Source of the DNA: Cloeon dipterum
Taxonomy: Eukaryota; Arthropoda; Insecta; Ephemeroptera; Baetidae
DNA length: 64,000 bases
NCBI RefSeq assembly: GCF_949628265.1
Contig: NC_088786.1
Span: 25,937,681 to 26,001,680 of the forward strand
Direction of reading: 5' to 3'
A program made the translations under genes and the position numbers. The notes beneath the pieces were generated by a model. It had not been told where the DNA came from and searched no databases. It saw only the letters and a program-made list of their open reading frames with translations. Shown here piece by piece: positions 1-13,000 of the stretch (positions are counted from its first letter, which is position 1; the number at the start of each line of letters is the position of its first letter).

Positions 1-2555
1 GGATCGTAATAACATTTAAATCGTTTGTCCCAATTTTCGTACACAAAAAGCTCATTGATGAAAAGAAAAACGGACCACCAAAAATGCTTTGTGTTCAATA
101 TCTGGGCAGGGGCACAAAGCAAGCTGAAATGTATAATATTATAATCTAGGTTGCTATGCTGCTTTCATCTGTCAAGGCCTGCAAAAGAAGCATTTTATAC
201 AAACCTGTTGTAATTTTTCACAATTTCAACGATAACGTTTGCAAATCCAGCCCATAGCACTCACAAGATTTCGGCAGCCAAATCAGCGAATTGCAATGAA
301 AATGTAATAATCTTTGATTGCGACTGTAACGAAGGATTGTAGTGCAACTACTGCAATGTTGCTCTTGCTCTTGTTTATATTTTCAACGTTTGATTATTCC
401 GCGAGAGGCACCACTAGACGGTGCGAGGGCTTCGATCGCTCGTTTTAATATTTTTCAGCGCGCTGGAAAAATTTATTTTATTGTTTGTTGTTAATCAAAA
501 ACATGGATAATACAGTAACTTGGTAAATTAATAATACACAGAAATAACATTATTCACATTAATCTTTATAATAATCTGATATGAAATAATTATAACTAAT
601 GAGAGAGAAAACCCCTTTCCTTTTTTAATTCGTGATTTTACAAAAATTGTTTCAACATTTGAAGAATCAAATTTTGCTATGTATAACTTTTATTCCAATT
701 CATTCAAGATTAAACAAATATTAATAATTGAAAATTGAATTTTAAGAAAATTTGAATCAATATAATTATTTACGAATCTAAAAACTGGCACTTACCAAGG
801 AAGACATCATTCTTAAGTGACATTAGTAAAACTGACGCGGAGTTTAGTGAAACTATACAAGATCATGTTATGAAAAATATATACCTCTTGTTGCAGCAAA
901 AAATAAATAAATTAAATTAATATTATATTATAATAATAAAAATGTTACTGTTTTATCATAATTTCGATATAGTCATCAGAGGTTGAGTGGGTTAATAAGT
1001 AATGAAAAAGGAAAATTAGATGCAGACAATGAGTGTACAGTGCTGTACTGATTTAATAATCGCGAGAATATAATATGTTATTGTATTCCACAATTTGATG
1101 AATAGTTTACAACATACAGAAAATATATATAATTTTGAAATTGATGCTGCTGCGCTGGTAAAAAAATCAGATTACGAAAATGCAGCACAATTTAAAACAG
1201 TCATGATCCGCTAAATCATACAGCACACAAGCATTTTTCAGACACTTCATGAACGCGACGAAGAGATTGCACGCAATTTCAAAAGTGCTGTAAGAAAATT
1301 ACATAGATTTACTTAAAATATTAATTAATTGGTATATCCACTGACCAAGGGTGCAGTTTTAGGGAGTGTTTGTGAGGGGTTAAAACAGTTGATAGAAATC
1401 CCATTTTAATTCAACACAAAATCTCGATTCGTCGCAATGCAAAGACTAGTAATGAGCTCCACAATGCCTATAGACTCATTTTGCACTCTTCTACATTGAC
1501 AATAAAGGTGGATTGCACAATCTAATCAATGCTGGTGAAGTACTTCATTATGTTTATAAAAAGTCTGAAATAGTTTAATTATACATTTCTTCTTTTTTGT
1601 TTATTTTAAGCGCTACACGGGAAAACGATGCTACGCTAAAAAAGGCTTCAAAGAGTTGTCGTGTTTAAATGGTCACCTGACGCAACTACTGCAAGCAATT
1701 GTCAAGAACAGAATCACTTTCATTTGCGAGATTAGATTATAAACACCAGCCTTATTTATATCAAACCCTGCCAGCCAGTAACTTGCCAATTCCGGGTCAT
1801 GGGCGTTTCATTGAAATAAATTTGAATCATAGGCGAAATAAAGAAACAGCAATAGTGGAGGCAGGGTTGCTGTACAAAAATTGTTCCTCATCCAGCCGTT
1901 TTGCATACAGCGGAAGGTTTTGTCAACAAAAGGAGCCTTTAGACAATTTCCAGGTATTCATTTTGACTCTTCCGAACGTGAAAATGAATCAAACTAAAAG
2001 GTGCGCATTTTGGATCTGCATTGTTCCCTGCAGGGTAATAAATACAATGTCTAGATAATTAATTATGTTATAAGGGTTACAATACATTAAATTTTCGTCC
2101 ATCTTTCCCAGTTTGTCATTTTCACATTCTTCCTTCATAGTTGTTAACGTATTCAGCAATACAACACTGAAAAAGTTCAGCTTTTAACCATAGTCTTCCC
2201 ACAACTTAAAATTCACTCAATGGTGCCAGATTAAATAAAATTCAACTGAAGATGCTACGATTAATTCCTTTTTCAGAAAACAATTCTTCAATCATGTATT
2301 TAAGAAAGATAAAATGGATCTAGCATTTTAAATGTGACCGGGAGGTTTGTGGGAATAAACAAAGAGTGCAACATATGAAAAGAAAAATGAGGGAATTAAC
2401 TACGGCCTGGTACACTGTGATGGGTTTAACAAAACGTGTGCTAAGCAACCTATCACCCAGCCTGCCCTGTCTTGAGAACTGCACAAATCATGTCATAGAA
2501 AGGTATTGAAGAATTAACTAAAATTATCGCCAGTCTCAGATGGAGAGCGCGCCTT
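1..2555. other. AT-rich flank downstream of Rab2; no recognised gene
   Basis: The sequence is mostly AT-rich with many stops in all frames. The only open frame above 100 codons (1699-2058, plus) matches no family I know. Part of the stretch should be the Rab2 3' untranslated region. The nearest minus-strand AATAAA I found downstream of its stop is at 1600-1605, about 950 nt away, so the true 3' end is uncertain. Nothing else is supported here. Confidence 0.5.
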
Positions 2556-3878
<1,323 letters not shown>

Positions 3879-4380
3879 GATGAGCTGAAAGTTTTCGTTG
3901 GATATTCGCCTAAACCCTGACGTAAAATGTTTTTCTCTGATTTCAATCGTGGTGACGGCTTGCGCAAGTAGGAACTGTTCGAGAACCCCACTCCTTTTTT
4001 CCGCGCATGCGTATGTTAAACCAATTAATATTTCAATGCATGAGGAAACGAAAGCGCCCATCAGATTTTTTAACTAACTGTTAAAAACCGGTTTTGTGGT
4101 TTTAATAATACCCTAATTTTTAACAAGTTGTTTGTAACCGGTTATTTTGTTCCAGTTTGAATCGTTTTCATACCACTCCCCTCTTCATCACCCTGGGATT
4201 TGCAAGTGGGGCCCTGAGGAAGATTGAAGGAGGGAGGAGAGAATGCATGGAACACTCCGCACTCATTGTCAGCAGTCCCACACCTGTTTACAACTGAAAT
4301 CTAGGCGTTGCCCTAAACAAACCGACCGCTCTCAAATTATTTGCTATTTTTGAGGCTCTTATTTTGTATCCCACTGCAAA
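3879..4380. promoter_or_regulatory. Shared divergent 5' region of Rab2 and the Ly6 gene
   Basis: Only 502 nt separate the two divergent start codons, so both 5' untranslated regions and promoters must fit here unless there are remote leader exons. An NRF1/erect-wing-like palindrome lies at 4002-4013, matching 11 of 12 positions of the YGCGCAYGCGCR consensus. This suits the housekeeping Rab2 promoter. I see no convincing TATA box. The assignment is inferred from layout and motif only. Confidence 0.5.
4002..4013. promoter_or_regulatory. NRF1/Ewg-like palindromic site
   Basis: The sequence CGCGCATGCGTA differs from the NRF1 consensus at one position. It lies 124 nt upstream of the Rab2 start codon. 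In insects the NRF1 homologue is Erect wing, which often binds housekeeping promoters. Binding is inferred from sequence alone. Confidence 0.45.
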
Positions 4381-5001
4381 ATGACAAAGATGTTGATGCA
4401 CGTTTTTATCCTTTTTGGCGCAGTTGCATTTGGTAAGGATAAATATAAAAAATCTTTTGCTGATATGATTGATTTGACATCGCTTGCTCTGATAAAAGTT
4501 AAAAATTGAATTTTATAATTGATCGCATTTTAGGAAACGCCATCCGATGCTACCAGTGTTCTTCTGCTCAAGAAGAAAAAGGTGTGGATAATTGTGGCGC
4601 ATATGATGAGTTCAATCCAGAAAACCACATTGCTGTTGACTGCATCAGTGATGAGTCGCACACCCCAGGAACTTTCTGCATGAAAATTACTCAGCAGGGA
4701 CCAATAGGATTTATTTGTAAGCAAAAATACATTACATTACGTGCAATTCAGATTTCTTTAATTTCGCTTGCAATTTCCAGGGGATGGCAGGTGGCGGCAA
4801 GTTATTAGGCGCTGCGCTTCTGTCTCTGACACGGGAGTTACCGGAGTCTGCAACTGGGGCGTTCACGAAAACGGTGTTTATTGGGAGGAATGCTACTGCT
4901 CTGAGGATGGTTGTAACAGCTCAACTCACATTCGCCCCACAAGTGCAATTATTGCTTTGTCGATTTCCCTAGTTGCATTTTTTGCTTGGCATAGGTTGTA
5001 G
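4381..5001 (+). CDS. Ly6/three-finger GPI-anchored protein, quiver/sleepless-like
   Basis: Exons 4381-4432, 4534-4716 and 4781-5001 encode 151 residues in consistent phase with GT..AG introns. The start MTKMLMHVFILFGAVAFG is a signal peptide. The mature part begins CYQC and carries ten cysteines in the LU-domain pattern. These include RRC, GVC, EEC, CYC and the terminal GCN that closes the three-finger fold. After the CN motif come a small polar omega region (SSTHIRPTS) and a hydrophobic C-terminal tail, as expected for GPI-anchor addition at the cell surface. Length and layout suit the insect quiver/sleepless-like Ly6 family, some of whose members modulate ion channels or septate junctions. 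Which member this is cannot be told here, so no symbol is given. An AATAAA lies at 5201-5206. Confidence 0.88.
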
Positions 5002-5503
5002 TTTTAGAGACGTTAAGACAAGACATAAGACACATGTTGCTGTTAAATTGATATCATTCACATCAAATGATACTTGAAGCTTTACCTCTTAGAAATTGAT
5101 ATACATTATACATTTCCTTTAAAGTGAAGATCTCTTTGAGCAACTCAAGATTCACAACGAAACGATTCCGTCCAATCGCAAAATAAATTTTTATACAAAC
5201 AATAAAAGAGCATCATATAAGTAACTTTTGATTTATTTCTGATGTTACATGGAATTTTTACTGTATAATATACTTAAAGAAAGAGTCAAGTTCAAAAATA
5301 TTTATCTACAAAAAAGTTTAAATGATTACGCAGTCAATCAGTTATTATACGCTCAGGAAAGTTTACATCAAATGTAAAGATCAGTTAACAAGTTGACATT
5401 GACTCTGCTAGAAAAGATAAAAGCGTAATTTGATGAAATCATTATTGGCATACTATTCAGGCACTCATTGAATCAAGAGCTTTCCGCGCGTGTGTGAAAA
5501 AGT
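5002..5503. terminator. Convergent 3' ends with opposed poly(A) signals
   Basis: Plus-strand AATAAA hexamers at 5182-5187 and 5201-5206 suit the Ly6 transcript. A minus-strand AATAAA read from 5237 to 5232 suits the gene ending at 5504. The two genes are therefore tail-to-tail, with 3' untranslated regions of about 200 and 290 nt that probably meet or overlap slightly. No coding signal is seen in the interval. Confidence 0.6.
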
Positions 5504-8074
5504 CTATTCGGTTGCATCCATATTTTGCATGGATTCAATAATGCTGCAGTTTATGCCTGAGCCAAGATATACCAAAGTCACTCCTGACACGCTAAGCAGC
5601 GGCAGGGGAAAAGTCAGTGGGGGTTGCTGATGGTGGTGGTGATGATGATGACTGCTACCTGGAGACGTCGGGGAGGGTGACTGGTTGTGAAAAGATTTAG
5701 ATCTCAAAATGCCAACAACGGTGCCTGGAAAATAAGAAAATGGCTTACACGATCATTTTGTTAGACATACACTCTTTACCTAAGACATTGTTGGTCACCC
5801 ATGGCAAGCACATATCCAAGAGAGGCTGAAGATTCTGGTCTCTGCTATACCTGGACAGCACGTCCGAATGAGATACACTTGTGGTGCCTTGCTCAGCCAG
5901 TCTTGATTTCAGAGCCTGCTCTGTCAGCAGATTGTTAGGATCTGCCATTGTGTACACACCGTTGCCATTTGCACCAAAAATCATTTCATGCCGATGATTG
6001 TCCGTCAATGCCAGAGAGAATGTGACAATTGGAATAACACCTGATTCAAATAACTTAATTAGTGTTGAATCCAGATGTAAATTAAAATTAAAACGCACCT
6101 CTACTTAACCAAAGTGTAATCAGTCTGCAAAGCCTGCCAGAATGGAGCAGGTTTCTCGAGAGAATCGGGAAAAATCTAGCCTTAATGTGATCCTGCGATA
6201 TGGTTCCAAATGCTCTTGCCAAATCGTTTCCAGTGAAAATCGGATAAGCTTGCGCAAATGGGAGAAGGTATGTGTGAGAGGCTCTGTATTTAAGGTAACC
6301 GACTATGGTTTGCGGCACAGACTGCATCGGGTGTGCTTCGTTCAAATAGCTGACGATGTTTTCCCTAGTGGTACTTGATCCAAGGGCGTGCAAGGCGTAG
6401 AAAATTGAGTTGGCTGCCGCATACAGTGGCGTCGAGGCCGGTTGCATCAATTCCGCCGCTTGCATTTGTGACCAGATCAGCATTTCTCTGCAGCTTTCCT
6501 CCCTGAATATTGAAATATGAGATGTGCCTCAGTCTACAACCAGGACAAAAATATTACCTTGGTACCCTGGCTGCCGGTCTTATTATAGGTGCTGGGGGTG
6601 GCGGCGTGGGGGGCGCCTCTTGGACAAGCTGCATGGCAACTGGTTCTGGGGTCGGTCTTTGTAAATCAGGTGGAGCTGCTTCCTGTGGCGGTTGTTGTTG
6701 TTGTGGATGCTGCTGCTCTTGCTGTGGCTGTCGCCCATCTTCATCAGGGCATGCTTCGTCTCCGCCCCAATCAGAGCTGGGGTCAAAGTCCATTTCCAGG
6801 TAGTCCATTTCCGGAGACGAAGACCGGCGCCTTTCATCATTGTTCGGAGGCAAGTTTTCAATTGGAGGTGCCAATCTCGGCTCGTCGTCTTCGCCCCGGT
6901 ACCTGTAGAAGCATTCGTCACCTGACGAAATACTCTGCTGGTCCCAGGAACATGAAGGAGATCGCGATTTGTGGGTTTCCATTTCACCCTCGCCAGAGTC
7001 AGGGCTGCTACGAATGGGGAGTACCTACGAAAAACAACAAAATAACTTTTGAAGATTTTGAAAAAAAGTTTTATAACAGCACACAGGACTTCCTCACATA
7101 AATTTGAATTATCATGTAACTCAGTGAGAAAAATACACAGTGCTCTTTTCATGCGGCAATATAGTAGCTTCAAGATAATACAATGTGAAACAAAATAATG
7201 GAAGTGTGTGAATGAGATGAGAGATGAAAGCAGAAAACCTGCAAAATTTAATGATTTCATTCTAAACATTCGACTGTTATATTTTTGCTTTTGAAAACAT
7301 AAATAAAAATATAAACTACTTATTGGCTCTTTGGATAGTACCAACCTCTAAGAGGAGTTCTTCACCTCCTACAGCCCCATCTTCCTCGTCACCTTCATCT
7401 TCATCGTCAGATTCTTCTCCGTCAGTCCTTTCATCGCCATTTGAATGACACGTTTTGTACTTGCCATTGGTGGTTCTCCCACAAATATCACAGTCACCAT
7501 TTAAAGTACACAAGTCTTGCAGCATCTGCTTCGGCAGCACGTTCAAGTCCATATCACAATCCAAGAGCCCCGCCTCTTCCTTCTTCCCTTGACTAGACGT
7601 CTCCTCCAACCTCCATCTGAAACGCAAATATAATATAAAAAATCCACAATCATGAAGTTTTCAAAATGGTATATGTATTGATAATTTACTTTACAAATGA
7701 ATTTCTATATATAGATAAAATTGGACTGTTAATTTTGTGGCAGTACATAATTAATAGCAATAATATTTAAGGTTTCAAATCCTGCGGCGCGGATGAATCT
7801 GTTTAATTATGTCTATTTTTTAATTCGTTGTAAATCGCTTTTAATACCGCGGTGTGCAGTTCAAGGTCACTGGGCGGATGGGTGCTGAAGTTGAAGGACG
7901 CGGTGACGACGACCGCCGAGACCTGCCCGCTGTCTCTTCATCTTCAATATCCTCGCTGTAGAGCGAATTCCTCGAGTTGTTGTTGTCGGTACTTGGGTCT
8001 ACAACCCTGTTTGCGGCGACCTTCGCCTTGGGTATGGCACCCTTTTGCGTTGCACCCTCAAACGATCCATTCAT
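5504..8074 (-). CDS. Unidentified conserved-looking protein, six exons, about 616 aa
   Basis: I do not recognise the family. Exons in transcript order are 7848-8074 (or from the acceptor at 8099), 7346-7616, 6558-7024, 6099-6502, 5780-6040 and 5504-5724. Every junction is GT..AG and the phases chain to 616 residues. The N-terminal half looks disordered and acidic: a D/E-rich block (about 138-160), a small CDIC element (about 120), a serine/acidic segment containing EMDYLEMDFDP, and then Q/P-rich and P-rich tracts. From about residue 320 to 545 it looks globular, with SIFYALHALG, YLKYRASHTYLLPFAQAYP, MIFGANGNGVYTMADP and NLQPLLDMCLPWV. The tail carries a 7-histidine run (HHHHHHH). The Met at 8074 is the first in frame after the acceptor at 8100-8101; a short upstream coding exon is possible. 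Function is unknown. Confidence 0.8.
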
Positions 8075-8227
8075 GATGTTCCTGGCGTCGTTCCTAGCTC
8101 TAAAGCGAAAACGACAATCGCTTCATATCAACGGACAATATTCACCACGGCTGTCCGACACGAGGTCACACGCTTTTGTCCAGAAGATTTCGAACGATAG
8201 CCTCTGGAAAATGAGAAACAACACGCT

Positions 8228-8252
8228 CTAATGTTGACATTCCGCCATATTG
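8228..8252 (-). promoter_or_regulatory. YY1/Pho-like motif overlapping an upstream ATG
   Basis: Read on the minus strand, CAATATGGCGG is a good YY1/Pleiohomeotic site. Its ATG opens a six-codon upstream ORF (MAECQH) from 8248 to 8228. Such YY1 sites overlapping the first ATG are common near start sites of housekeeping genes, so the 5' end of the unidentified gene is probably close by. Transcription start and any use of the upstream ORF are inferred. Confidence 0.35.
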
Positions 8253-8254
8253 AA

Positions 8255-9960
8255 ACCATACCATCAGTACCAAACCCATTCGATGTGCAGGTGCGCAGAA
8301 TGATCTGCGCATGATAGCACACTAAAAACGACCGGAGTGAGATCTGGTGAGATCCAAGACCCAAGACGGCGAAGAGCAAGAAAAAATAATAATGCACCAC
8401 TGTTTCATCGCGCCGATGAAATTATAAAACTGTCAAAATTATGTTATTTTGTATTACCAATTAATTTGAGAATTTTTGCTTGTAAGATTTTTAATACGCG
8501 CTGTAATGCTAAAATATTTGCATGATTGCGAATGATTAATTATTAAAATTGAAAAAATAAATAATCACAACGGTGACTCTTTAATGATCATATTTTAAAT
8601 TTAAGAAGAAAAATGTCTAGATGCAATGTGGGATGTTGTGGTGTTTTTTTCTTCTTTGTATAATTAAGACGAAGTATTTTTTTTATTTCTTTTATTTTAA
8701 CTACTTTAAAGCTTCTTTTTTTTAGTAGAGAGTATTCCGGAATATTTTTCCATTACTATATGATGTACTGCCTTATTCTGAAAAAAAGCCTGCATTTTAC
8801 TGTTCCAATATCAAAATTTACAATTGTAAAATTATTATTAATCACGTTTGGAGGTGATTGGAAACACAAAATAAAAATTCCTGTCTCGCCCCGCAGATTT
8901 TTAGGAACAATTCAGATTTCCAGTTTCCGGTTTTCAGTTTAGAGCGTATACAAGAACAGATTTTCCCATCCTGTCTTTCCAGTTCCGGAAAAAATTATTC
9001 CGGTTGTTTCCAGTTCTTAATTGTTTCAACTATTTGGAGAAAATCCTGTCCGGTCCTGTTCCGGTTAAAATATTTCCGGTTCCGTGTGAAAAACCGGAAA
9101 AGGACCGGATTCCGGTTTCCAGTTTTGGTTTCCTGTCTTGGGTTACGCTCTATTTCAGTTACGCTAGTTCAAAAGTGATTTTTAATCAGCGTCGTTATTT
9201 TACTTCAATTAATTTTAAATACGTTCATATGCGTCATGAAAATGTATTTTATTACATGTACTTGTACTCGACAAATTTTCCACGTACATATAGTTCTCAC
9301 GTCATGAATTTATTGAAAAGTTGCTAAATTTTGAAGCGCACACAAAGCCACAAACAAAATAAAAAACAAATTTGATTAACCACACATATTGTGGAAACAG
9401 AATTAATTTATGACAACCTGCAGAGATAACATTCAGGGGGAAATATGCGAAAAATGGGTAGGAGCGATAAAGGGCCCACACCAAAAACGCATCATCGGCT
9501 TCATCGTTTTTAATTCTGCGCTGTTAGTTAAAAAATATTATCATGTATTGTGTGTTATATCCCCCTAAAAATGTTTAGACACATAATAATTCACATAGCT
9601 AAATATCAAATATGCACGTTTTTTACAATGAGTATCCTGGTCTCATAATGCTGAGATTTTTATCGTAAACAGTGAGGTGGAAAATTTATTAACTGCGCTG
9701 TGTGGATATATTTTTTGTCATGTTTTCCTGTAGTGTTGTATTACTCTTTTGAAATATAATACATATTATTAACTGCAAATACGAATGCTATTCATAAGCA
9801 GAAAAATCTTTAAAGATAAGATGGTACCAATACCAGTCGTATAATCCGTATAATCGAAGTGCAAGTTTAAAGCAAGATAACACACAAACACCATGCTTTA
9901 CAGTTTACAGGCTTTGCATTAGTGTCGATAAACACTTCTTGATCGCGCACTTTCATCGAA
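8255..9960. other. Divergent spacer between the unidentified gene and LMAN1
   Basis: No coding signal is recognised. The first 100 bases, beside the minus-strand gene, are balanced in composition and contain two TGCGCA half-sites. The rest is AT-rich apart from a CCGGTT-rich degenerate repeat near 8.9-9.1 kb, listed separately. Confidence 0.5.
8905..9150. repeat. Degenerate TTCCGGTTTCC-type minisatellite
   Basis: About ten diverged copies of a CCGGTT/TTCCGG/TTTCCAGTT core occur in about 250 bp, in both orientations. Examples are TTTCCGGTTTTC near 8920, TTCCGGTTGTTTCCAG near 8997 and CCGGATTCCGGTTTCCAG near 9105. Open frames across it are by-products of the repeat. It may be a decayed minisatellite or the internal repeat of a transposable element; I cannot tell which. 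Confidence 0.5.
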
Positions 9961-9976
9961 AACAAAAGACGGCGTT

Positions 9977-9990
9977 CCACGTCAGCCAAT
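9977..9990. promoter_or_regulatory. UPRE-like element plus CCAAT box upstream of LMAN1
   Basis: CCACGTCA at 9977-9984 is the exact reverse complement of TGACGTGG, the XBP1/ATF6 binding core of the unfolded-protein response. One base later, CCAAT occupies 9986-9990. Both sit 38-51 nt before the LMAN1 start codon. ERGIC-53 is a known UPR target in animals, so the element fits the gene. Its use here is inferred from sequence. Confidence 0.6.
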
Positions 9991-10027
9991 AGTAAAATTC
10001 CAACTCACAGGTGGACAAGGATTGAAA

Positions 10028-13000
10028 ATGGCAGCGGAGGTGAGGTGGCTCTTGCTGGTTTCGGCAATAATTTTGGCGATTGCTCGCGGTAACGATGGCT
10101 CGGCACCTCACCGCCGATTCGAGTACAAGTACAGCTTCAAGCCACCCTATCTGGCGCAGAAGGACGGCAGTGTGCCTTTCTGGCAATACGGAGGAAGTAA
10201 GTCCAGTCAAGCCGGTCTCCAGCTGCTTTTCGACCAGTCCCTCAAATTCACGTTTTTGCCACAATGCCTTGAATGAAAAATTGATACATCATCTACCATT
10301 ATTTGTTCAGGAAGTTCATTTTTTATTTAGAATATCCACGTGCTTTCTACAAGGGGGTAAACAATGCGATTAAATTTTATCAAAAAACCATTCACTTTCT
10401 GTCACGATTGCCAAGGAATGACGGAGATAAAAAAATTGACTATGCTAATATTTAAATTAAATTATTACAATGAAAGTGGTGTTTAAAAGACAATTTTTTG
10501 CTACACTAATATGTAAAAATATGTAACTTGAAAAATTAGGTCAGTTTTGCTTTATTTCCTTGTCTGTTACTTGGTATCATTAATGTCAAACAAAAAAAAA
10601 TGTTCTTTGTGTTCTTTTAGACGAGTGATGTTCGTCAAATATGATAAGACCTTAGACTTCATGTTATAATCAGTGCAATCAATTGATAGCTAAAAATCGT
10701 TATTCCATCCACTTCATATTGCTTCCAAAATTATCGTTATTCTCGTTATGTTTGGGCCCTCAAAACTTAAAATTGAATTACTTTGTCATCAGATCAAATT
10801 AAATTATTTACCATCCACAGATGCTATTGCCAGTGAAGAGAATGTCCGGATAGCACCTTCCCTAAGAAGTCAGAAAGGTGGAATATGGTCAAAAGAAAAA
10901 ACCTCATTTGATTGGTGGGAAGCTGAAGTTACTTTTAGGGTAACTGGCAGAGGCCGCGTTGGAGCTGATGGATTGGTATTTATTTTAAATGCCACGTTAG
11001 CCATAGCTTACCTATAAATTATTCAGGCCTTCTGGTACTCGGAGACCCCAGGAGGCCATGACGGTCCTGTATTCGGCAGTGCAGACCAGTGGAACGGTCT
11101 TGGCGTTATTTTCGACTCGTTTGACAATGACAACAAGCACAATAACCCCTACATCATGGCCATACACAACGACGGCACTAAAGTCTTTGACCACCAGAAG
11201 TGAGTTCCGTCGTTTAGAAATTAGTGTGGACTACAGTGAAAATAAATTTCAGTGATGGATCCACGCAGCTTCTTGCTGGATGTCTGCGAGATTTCCGTAA
11301 CAAGCCGTTCCCGACAAAGGCCAAGATCGAATATTACCAACATGTTCTCACTGTGAGTTGTTCATGCCTTATGATTACAAGTAGGATCCTAATAGCCTCT
11401 CACAGGTGCACTTCCACAGTGGCATGACTAACAATGATGAGGATTATGAAGTTTGCATCCGTGCGGAAAATGTAGTCCTGCCCAAATACGGCCATTTTGG
11501 TCTGACTGCTGCCACTGGAGGCTTAGCTGATGACCATGATGCCCTGTCTTTCCTCACTACCAGTCTGCATGTGCCTGGCCAATCTCCTCCAACTATCCCT
11601 CTTCCAATCGATGCAGATCAGGAAAAGCTGGCGCACGAATATGAAGAGTACCAGAAAAAGCTGGATAAGCAACGTGAAGAGTAATTATTATTATTATTTA
11701 TTAAATTTAAATAGCGACTAATTGTAACTTTATTTTTGTTCTCTTGATCGATAAATATTTCTTACACTTCTAAATTGTTTCCATTGATCTGCAGTAATAT
11801 TATGTGCATGAAAAGAAATAGCAAGAAAGTTAACATTGTATTCTTTGATGTAAATTGCAAATTCTGTTTTGCGGTGAAAGAGAGCCTTATTAAAAATTTC
11901 ATTTTTTCTGTTATTTTTCTCGCTATTTCTTTTCATGCACATAATATTATTGCAGATCATTGGAAACAATTTAGAAGTGAAAGAAATTAAATGTAGCCCC
12001 ATTTCATTTTGATGGGAAAAAATCCCGCTTTTCTAAACACGCATCCCAAATTAATATCAACAGCTACCGACGCGAGCATCCTGAGGACCATCAAGGAGAA
12101 GGCGAAGAGTATGAGACAGAGCAAGATCGTGAACTTCGCCAGATTTTCTCTGGACAGAGTCAGATGTTTGCTGAGTTGCGTGATATGGGAAGAAAACTGA
12201 GTGAAATTGTTGGGAGGCAAGAAAGCACCATCAGCCTGCTCTCCCAGGTGCACACTGTCGGTAAGTCTTCAGTCTAGATTGTTGCTGCGAAGGTTAATTT
12301 ATTAACTCATGATGAAAACAGTGTCTGGAGGAGGCATTCCTGTAATAGGCCAGAATGGGCAAGCGGTGCCACCCCAGCATGCGCAAGTTCCGCCTCAAGT
12401 AGGCGCACAACCTGTGATGGCAAGGCATGAAGTTGACGCTCTGCTCACTCAACAGAGAGAACTGGTCAACACTGCTAGAGAACTTAAGTAAGCGTTTTAA
12501 ACTTTTTCCCAACTAGAAAATTTGATTCAAGCCTTGGCATAGAAAAAGCTTGTGACTTAGAATACGCTTGATGAAAGAAATTTAAAATATTGCTCCACAA
12601 CGTCTGCCTAACTTCTTTTATAATTGAAGTGGAACACTAGGACACTTGGACCCGCTTGATCCGGGCCTGTTGCTATTAATCGCTCGGCACTTGTGAGAAC
12701 TGCGACTTTACTAGTCAGAAGTCCGATGAAAACTAATTCAAATTAAAAATCTCTCTGTTGCACTACGATTTTCCTACAAATGGCGCATAATAACAATTTA
12801 TCAACAAACAAAAGCAATACCCTGAACCAAAAATGAAAAAGGAATAGTAGCTCAACTCTGCATCCTCTACAGTAATGTATAATATTTTTCCTGAAATGTT
12901 TGTCTTCTCCTGGAATTGTTTCTGGAACTTTAATGATAAAAAATACTGTTTGGTATTTTTTGGAAAAAAAATCAATGTTTTTTGTTGTTGTAGTCAAAAA

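Noticed and set aside
1699..2058. 119-codon ORF near the left edge
   Set aside because: No family resemblance; it probably lies in or beyond the Rab2 3' region and looks like chance.
8858..9327. Overlapping ORFs around 9 kb with FPVF/RFRV-like repeats
   Set aside because: These are produced by the CCGGTT-type repeat and not by a gene.
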